A stretch of 64,000 nucleotides of DNA from Burkholderiales bacterium. Its GTDB lineage: Bacteria; Pseudomonadota; Gammaproteobacteria; Burkholderiales; Ga0077523. Position 1 is the first letter of the stretch. Each line of letters opens with the position of its first letter. Positions 60,944-64,000 of the stretch are shown piece by piece. A model generated the notes under the pieces. The model did no database searches, was not told the DNA's origin, and saw nothing but the letters and a program-made list of their open reading frames with translations. The stretch is from assembly GCA_019745565.1 (NCBI GenBank), contig JAIESW010000067.1, positions 124,001-188,000 of the forward strand, in the 5' to 3' direction. A program made the position numbers and the translations under genes.

Positions 60944-62650
60944 ATGGCAACCCTATCCCGAGCCGCGTACAACAATCTCTACGGACCGACCCGAGGCGAT
61001 CTGGTTCGGCTGGCGGACACCTCGCTCCTCGCGGAGATCGAGCACGACTTCACCCATCCGGGCGACGAACTCACGACCGGCGCCGGCAAGGTCATGCGTG
61101 ACGGCGAAGGCTTCGAACCCGGAGGCACGTACGCATCCGGTGCCCTGGACATGGTGGTGCAGAACGCCACCATCATCGATGCCGTCGCCGGCATCGTGAA
61201 GGCGGACATCGGCATCCGCGACGGGCGCATCGTCGCCGTCGGCAAGGCCGGGAACCCCAGGATCATGGACGGGGTCGATCCGCGGCTGCGCTGCGGTCCG
61301 AACACCACGGTCGTGCACGCCGACGGTTTCATCGTCACGGCCGGTGCCGTGGAAGCCCACGCGCATTTCATCTCGCCGCAGCAATGCTGGCACGCGCTCG
61401 CGGGCGGTACGACGACCATGATCGGCATGACCCCGGGCCCGCACTTCGACGTGAGCTGCTCCGGACCCAACGTGCTTGGGCGGCTGATCCAGGGCGCCGA
61501 CGAGTTTCCGCTCAACTTCGGGTTCCTCGGCCGCGGCTGCATGGACGTGGGCGCGGTCGAGGAATCGGTGGCCGGCGGCGCGCTGGGCGTGAAGATCCAC
61601 GAGGACTACGGGGCATCGCCCGCGGTGCTGGACGGTTCCCTGCGCGCGGCCGATCGCAACGACTTCTCCGTCCATATCCACACCGACACCATCAACGAGT
61701 TCGGCTTCTGCGAAGACACCATGGCGGTGATCGGCGACCGCACCGTCCACATGTATCACACGGAGGGCTCCGGCGGCGGGCACGCCCCCGACCTCGTGCG
61801 GGTGAACGGCTATGCCAACGTTCTGCCGTCGTCGACCAACCCGACCAATCCGTTCACTCCCTCCGGCTTGAACGAGGGCGTGCCGATGACCATGCTCGCG
61901 CACTTTCTCAACTTCGGCATCCCCGAGGACGTGGCGTTCGCGGAAGCGCGCGTGCGGCCGCAGACCATGGTCGCGGAGGATCTCCTGCACGACATGGGCG
62001 CCATCTCCATCTTCGCCACGGACACGCAGGGCATGGGGCGGTTGGCCGAGAACGTCGCCAAGTGCTGGCAGCTCGCGTCGGTCATGAAGGACCGGGTCGG
62101 CCGCTTGCCGGAGGAGCGCACCACTCGCGCGGACAACGAGCGCATCAAGCGCTACGTCGCCAAGTACACCGTGAATCCCGCCATCGCCGCAGGCATCGAT
62201 GCTCACGTAGGATCGATCCAGTCCGGGCGCATGGCCGATCTCGTGATCTGGCCGCGAGCGAGCTTCGGCATCAAACCGTTCCTCGTCATCAAGGGCGGCT
62301 TCGTCGCCTGGTCGGTCATGGGCGACGGCAACGGCAGCATCTTCATGGCCGAGCCCATGGTGCAGAAACCCATGTGGGGCGCGCTCGGCCGGGCGAAGAA
62401 CGCACTGTCGGCGGTGTTCGTGAGCAAGCTCGCGCTGGAATCGGGAGCCCGGGAGAAGCTGGACACGCAGAAGCCCTGGCTGGCGATCTCGAGCGTGCGT
62501 CGCTTGCGCAAGACGGACATGATCCGCAACGACGCTTTGCCGTCCATCGAGGTGAACGCCCAGACCTTCGAGTGCTTCGCGGACGGCAGGCGGTTGTGGG
62601 CCGAGCCGGTGACCCGCGTACCGCTGTCGCGGAAGTACATGCTGAGATGA
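60944..62650 (+). CDS. ureC: urease alpha subunit (atypical active-site flap)
   Basis: 568 residues, the usual length. Nickel-site residues are present at the Klebsiella positions: H139/H141 (EAHAH), K217 and H219 (GVKIHEDYG), H246 (IHTDT), H272 (YHTEG) and D360 (ATDTQGMG). The mobile flap reads MLAHFLNFGIPEDV: catalytic H320 is kept, but Cys319 is Ala and the following HLD is FLN. The loop after GTTTM lacks the usual GGGTGPAxGTxATTC and reads IGMTPGPHFDVSCSG. The enzyme may be a urease insensitive to thiol reagents, or act on a related amide. No ureDEFG maturation genes are seen nearby; ABC transporter genes follow. Confidence 0.88.
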   Translation: MATLSRAAYNNLYGPTRGDLVRLADTSLLAEIEHDFTHPGDELTTGAGKVMRDGEGFEPGGTYASGALDMVVQNATIIDAVAGIVKADIGIRDGRIVAVGKAGNPRIMDGVDPRLRCGPNTTVVHADGFIVTAGAVEAHAHFISPQQCWHALAGGTTTMIGMTPGPHFDVSCSGPNVLGRLIQGADEFPLNFGFLGRGCMDVGAVEESVAGGALGVKIHEDYGASPAVLDGSLRAADRNDFSVHIHTDTINEFGFCEDTMAVIGDRTVHMYHTEGSGGGHAPDLVRVNGYANVLPSSTNPTNPFTPSGLNEGVPMTMLAHFLNFGIPEDVAFAEARVRPQTMVAEDLLHDMGAISIFATDTQGMGRLAENVAKCWQLASVMKDRVGRLPEERTTRADNERIKRYVAKYTVNPAIAAGIDAHVGSIQSGRMADLVIWPRASFGIKPFLVIKGGFVAWSVMGDGNGSIFMAEPMVQKPMWGALGRAKNALSAVFVSKLALESGAREKLDTQKPWLAISSVRRLRKTDMIRNDALPSIEVNAQTFECFADGRRLWAEPVTRVPLSRKYMLR

Positions 62651-62870
62651 CGAAGGTCGCCTCCGTGCCCGGCCGGAAGACTCACTACATTGGTGCACGA
62701 GGTCTACCCGGGCGCACGTTCCGGGCGCATACTCCGCGCGGTCCGGACGCGGGGAACGGCGATTTCCCTTTGCGTTCCGGGGCTCGGTGCAGGCGTGCAG
62801 CGGATCCGAAGGCCGGCACGCTTTCTGCGATGCGCAACCCGCACTTGGTGTGGCTCGGATCTCAACTGCC

Positions 62871-63725
62871 GTGAGCGCTGTACCGTTCTTCTTCGACATC
62901 CTGGCCTACAGCGCGATCTTCGTGCTGGTCGTGCTCGGTCTCGGCATCATCGCCAGCATGATGGGCATCTTCAACTTCGCGCACGGCGAGTTCGTGCTGC
63001 TGGGTGCCTTCACGGTCTACATGTTCCAGCAGAAGGGCATCCCGACCTGGGTCGGGATGATCGCGGCGCCCTTCGTCGTTGCCATCGTCGGGCTGATTCT
63101 CGAGCGCATCGCGATCCGGCGCTTCTACACCGCGCCGATCGTCGCGATGCTGGGCACCTACGCGATCGCGCTCGCGCTGAGGGAGGCCGTGCGCGCGCTG
63201 CTCGGAGGCCGCTTCCACAACGTGGATGCACCGCTGGCCGGTTCGTTCGTGCTGGGCGAAGTGTCGATCTCGCAGTGGCGATCGGCCGTCATCGTCATCA
63301 CGGCGATCGTGATGGTGTTGTGCTGGTTGCTGCTTACCCGGACGAAGTTCGGGCTCCAGATGCGAGCCGCCCTCGAGAATCCGGCGCTGGCCCGCGCATC
63401 GGGCATTTCGGTCAACCGCGTGTATGCGACGACGTTCGCGTTCGGCAGCGCGCTCGCCGGTCTGGCCGGCGGCCTGATGGTGCCCATGTATTCGATCAGC
63501 GCGGACATGGGCGTCCCGTTCCTCATCAAGTCCTTCCTCGCGGTGATGCTCGGCGGCATGGGCAGCTTCGAGGGTTCCATCGCCGGTGCGGCACTGGTCG
63601 GCGCGTCGAGCGCAGCGCTGCCCTGGGCCATCAAGCCCGTGGTGGCGGATCTGCTCGTGTTCGTCATTGCAATCGTCATCGTAAAGTTCCGGCCCGAGGG
63701 CCTTCTATCCACCTGGAGGAAATGA
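62871..63725 (+). CDS. branched-chain amino acid/urea-type ABC transporter permease
   Basis: About 284 residues with eight or so membrane helices of the LivH/UrtB family: GIIASMMGIFNFAHGEFVLLGAFT (the conserved NFAHGEF motif), ALALREAVRALLGG, GLQMRAALENPALARASGI and KSFLAVMLGGMGSFEGS (the coupling EAA-like GGMGS loop). Start options are GTG 62871 or an upstream GTG at 62850; the ribosome-binding site is weak. It lies 220 bp after ureC and 3 bp before the binding-protein gene. It probably imports the substrate of the urease-like enzyme. Confidence 0.88.
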   Translation: MSAVPFFFDILAYSAIFVLVVLGLGIIASMMGIFNFAHGEFVLLGAFTVYMFQQKGIPTWVGMIAAPFVVAIVGLILERIAIRRFYTAPIVAMLGTYAIALALREAVRALLGGRFHNVDAPLAGSFVLGEVSISQWRSAVIVITAIVMVLCWLLLTRTKFGLQMRAALENPALARASGISVNRVYATTFAFGSALAGLAGGLMVPMYSISADMGVPFLIKSFLAVMLGGMGSFEGSIAGAALVGASSAALPWAIKPVVADLLVFVIAIVIVKFRPEGLLSTWRK

Positions 63726-63728
63726 TCA

Positions 63729-64000
63729 ATGAGCCAAGACGATCTCAAGGGGCGACTCGATTCCGAATCACGCCGGTTGTTCCTGCAACGCTCCACCGCC
63801 CTCGCCGGGATGGTGGCCCTCGGCGGCGGCAGCTATGTGCTGAATCCGAAAGGTGCCTGGGCCGCCGACCCGATCAAGATCGGCATCGCGACCGACCTGA
63901 CCGGCGCCATCGGTTACGCCGGCATTCCGAACCTCAACGTCGCGAAGATGGTGGTGGAAGAGATCAACGCCGCCGGTGGCCTGATCGGCCGGCCGCTCAA
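63729..64000 (+). CDS. Tat-exported ABC transporter substrate-binding protein (3' partial)
   Basis: First 90 codons only; the gene runs off the right edge. The N terminus ESRRLFLQRSTALAGMVALGGG is a twin-arginine signal (SRRLFLQ), and the mature start ADPIKIGIATDLTGAIGYAG is that of type I periplasmic-binding proteins (LivJ/UrtA/FmdD class), which bind amino acids, urea or amides. GGAGGAA lies 8 bp before ATG 63729, and the gene overlaps the reading context of the permease stop closely (3 bp gap), so they are co-transcribed. Confidence 0.88.
   Translation, partial: MSQDDLKGRLDSESRRLFLQRSTALAGMVALGGGSYVLNPKGAWAADPIKIGIATDLTGAIGYAGIPNLNVAKMVVEEINAAGGLIGRPL

Noticed and set aside
60953-62899. 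648-codon open frame on the minus strand
   Set aside because: Antisense to ureC; the plus-strand frame has all urease metal-site residues.

Overview
The window is about 64 kb of very GC-rich, densely coded DNA carrying some 62 protein genes. It contains no rRNA, no recognisable tRNA, no insertion sequence and no CRISPR array. The gene set suggests a chromosomal segment of an environmental betaproteobacterium, probably Burkholderiales or Nitrosomonadales-like: a double-length UvrA, GcvA-type LysR regulators, one next to a DUF2917 gene, a PEP-CTERM protein, paired DUF1111 di-haem proteins, and many Tat or Sec exported enzymes. No taxonomic marker gene is present, so this is an inference from family composition.

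Layout. 1-17.8 kb: lon (cut by the left edge), a tandem-fused uvrA, a cytochrome c plus sorbosone-dehydrogenase-like beta-propeller pair, a PEP-CTERM cassette framed by two copies of a convergent terminator region, a benzoylformate decarboxylase-like enzyme, recQ and a SEC-C protein. 18-30.4 kb: ferritin-like Tat lipoprotein, cytochrome c, regulators, GST, amidohydrolase, rhomboid protease, M81 peptidase, a 17-residue repeat protein, ketopantoate reductase, GNAT and cupin. 30.5-35 kb: a Tat-exported formamidase-like enzyme, the Entner-Doudoroff pair eda-kdgK, and 3-hydroxybutyrate dehydrogenase. 35.2-39.5 kb: a PAS histidine kinase, a stand-alone receiver and an NtrC-type activator overlap each other and point at a small secreted protein. 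That gene has a GG-N10-GC (sigma-54) promoter and two 16-bp palindromes upstream.

39.6-52 kb: hydrolases, a Kef-type antiporter, an SDR-fold protein with the complete halohydrin dehalogenase signature, a W/G/P-rich exported protein, a Tat-exported threonine-aldolase-like enzyme, small secreted barrel-like proteins and a purine-type permease. 52-64 kb: two DUF1111 di-haem proteins around a phenylpyruvate/indolepyruvate decarboxylase and an exported hydrolase, then a CDGSH protein and an isochorismatase-like hydrolase. The window ends in a urease-like operon (fused gamma-beta subunit, alpha subunit with an altered flap) that runs into a branched-chain-amino-acid-type ABC transporter cut by the right edge.

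Repeats. A C/G-rich palindromic element occurs three times, each between convergent genes, and a fourth time inside the uvrA reading frame without breaking it. A 23-bp motif recurs just downstream of lon and of the SEC-C gene. The most novel parts are the kinase/sigma-54/secreted-protein circuit, the halohydrin-dehalogenase-like gene, the atypical urease-transporter operon and the two PEP-CTERM oddities.
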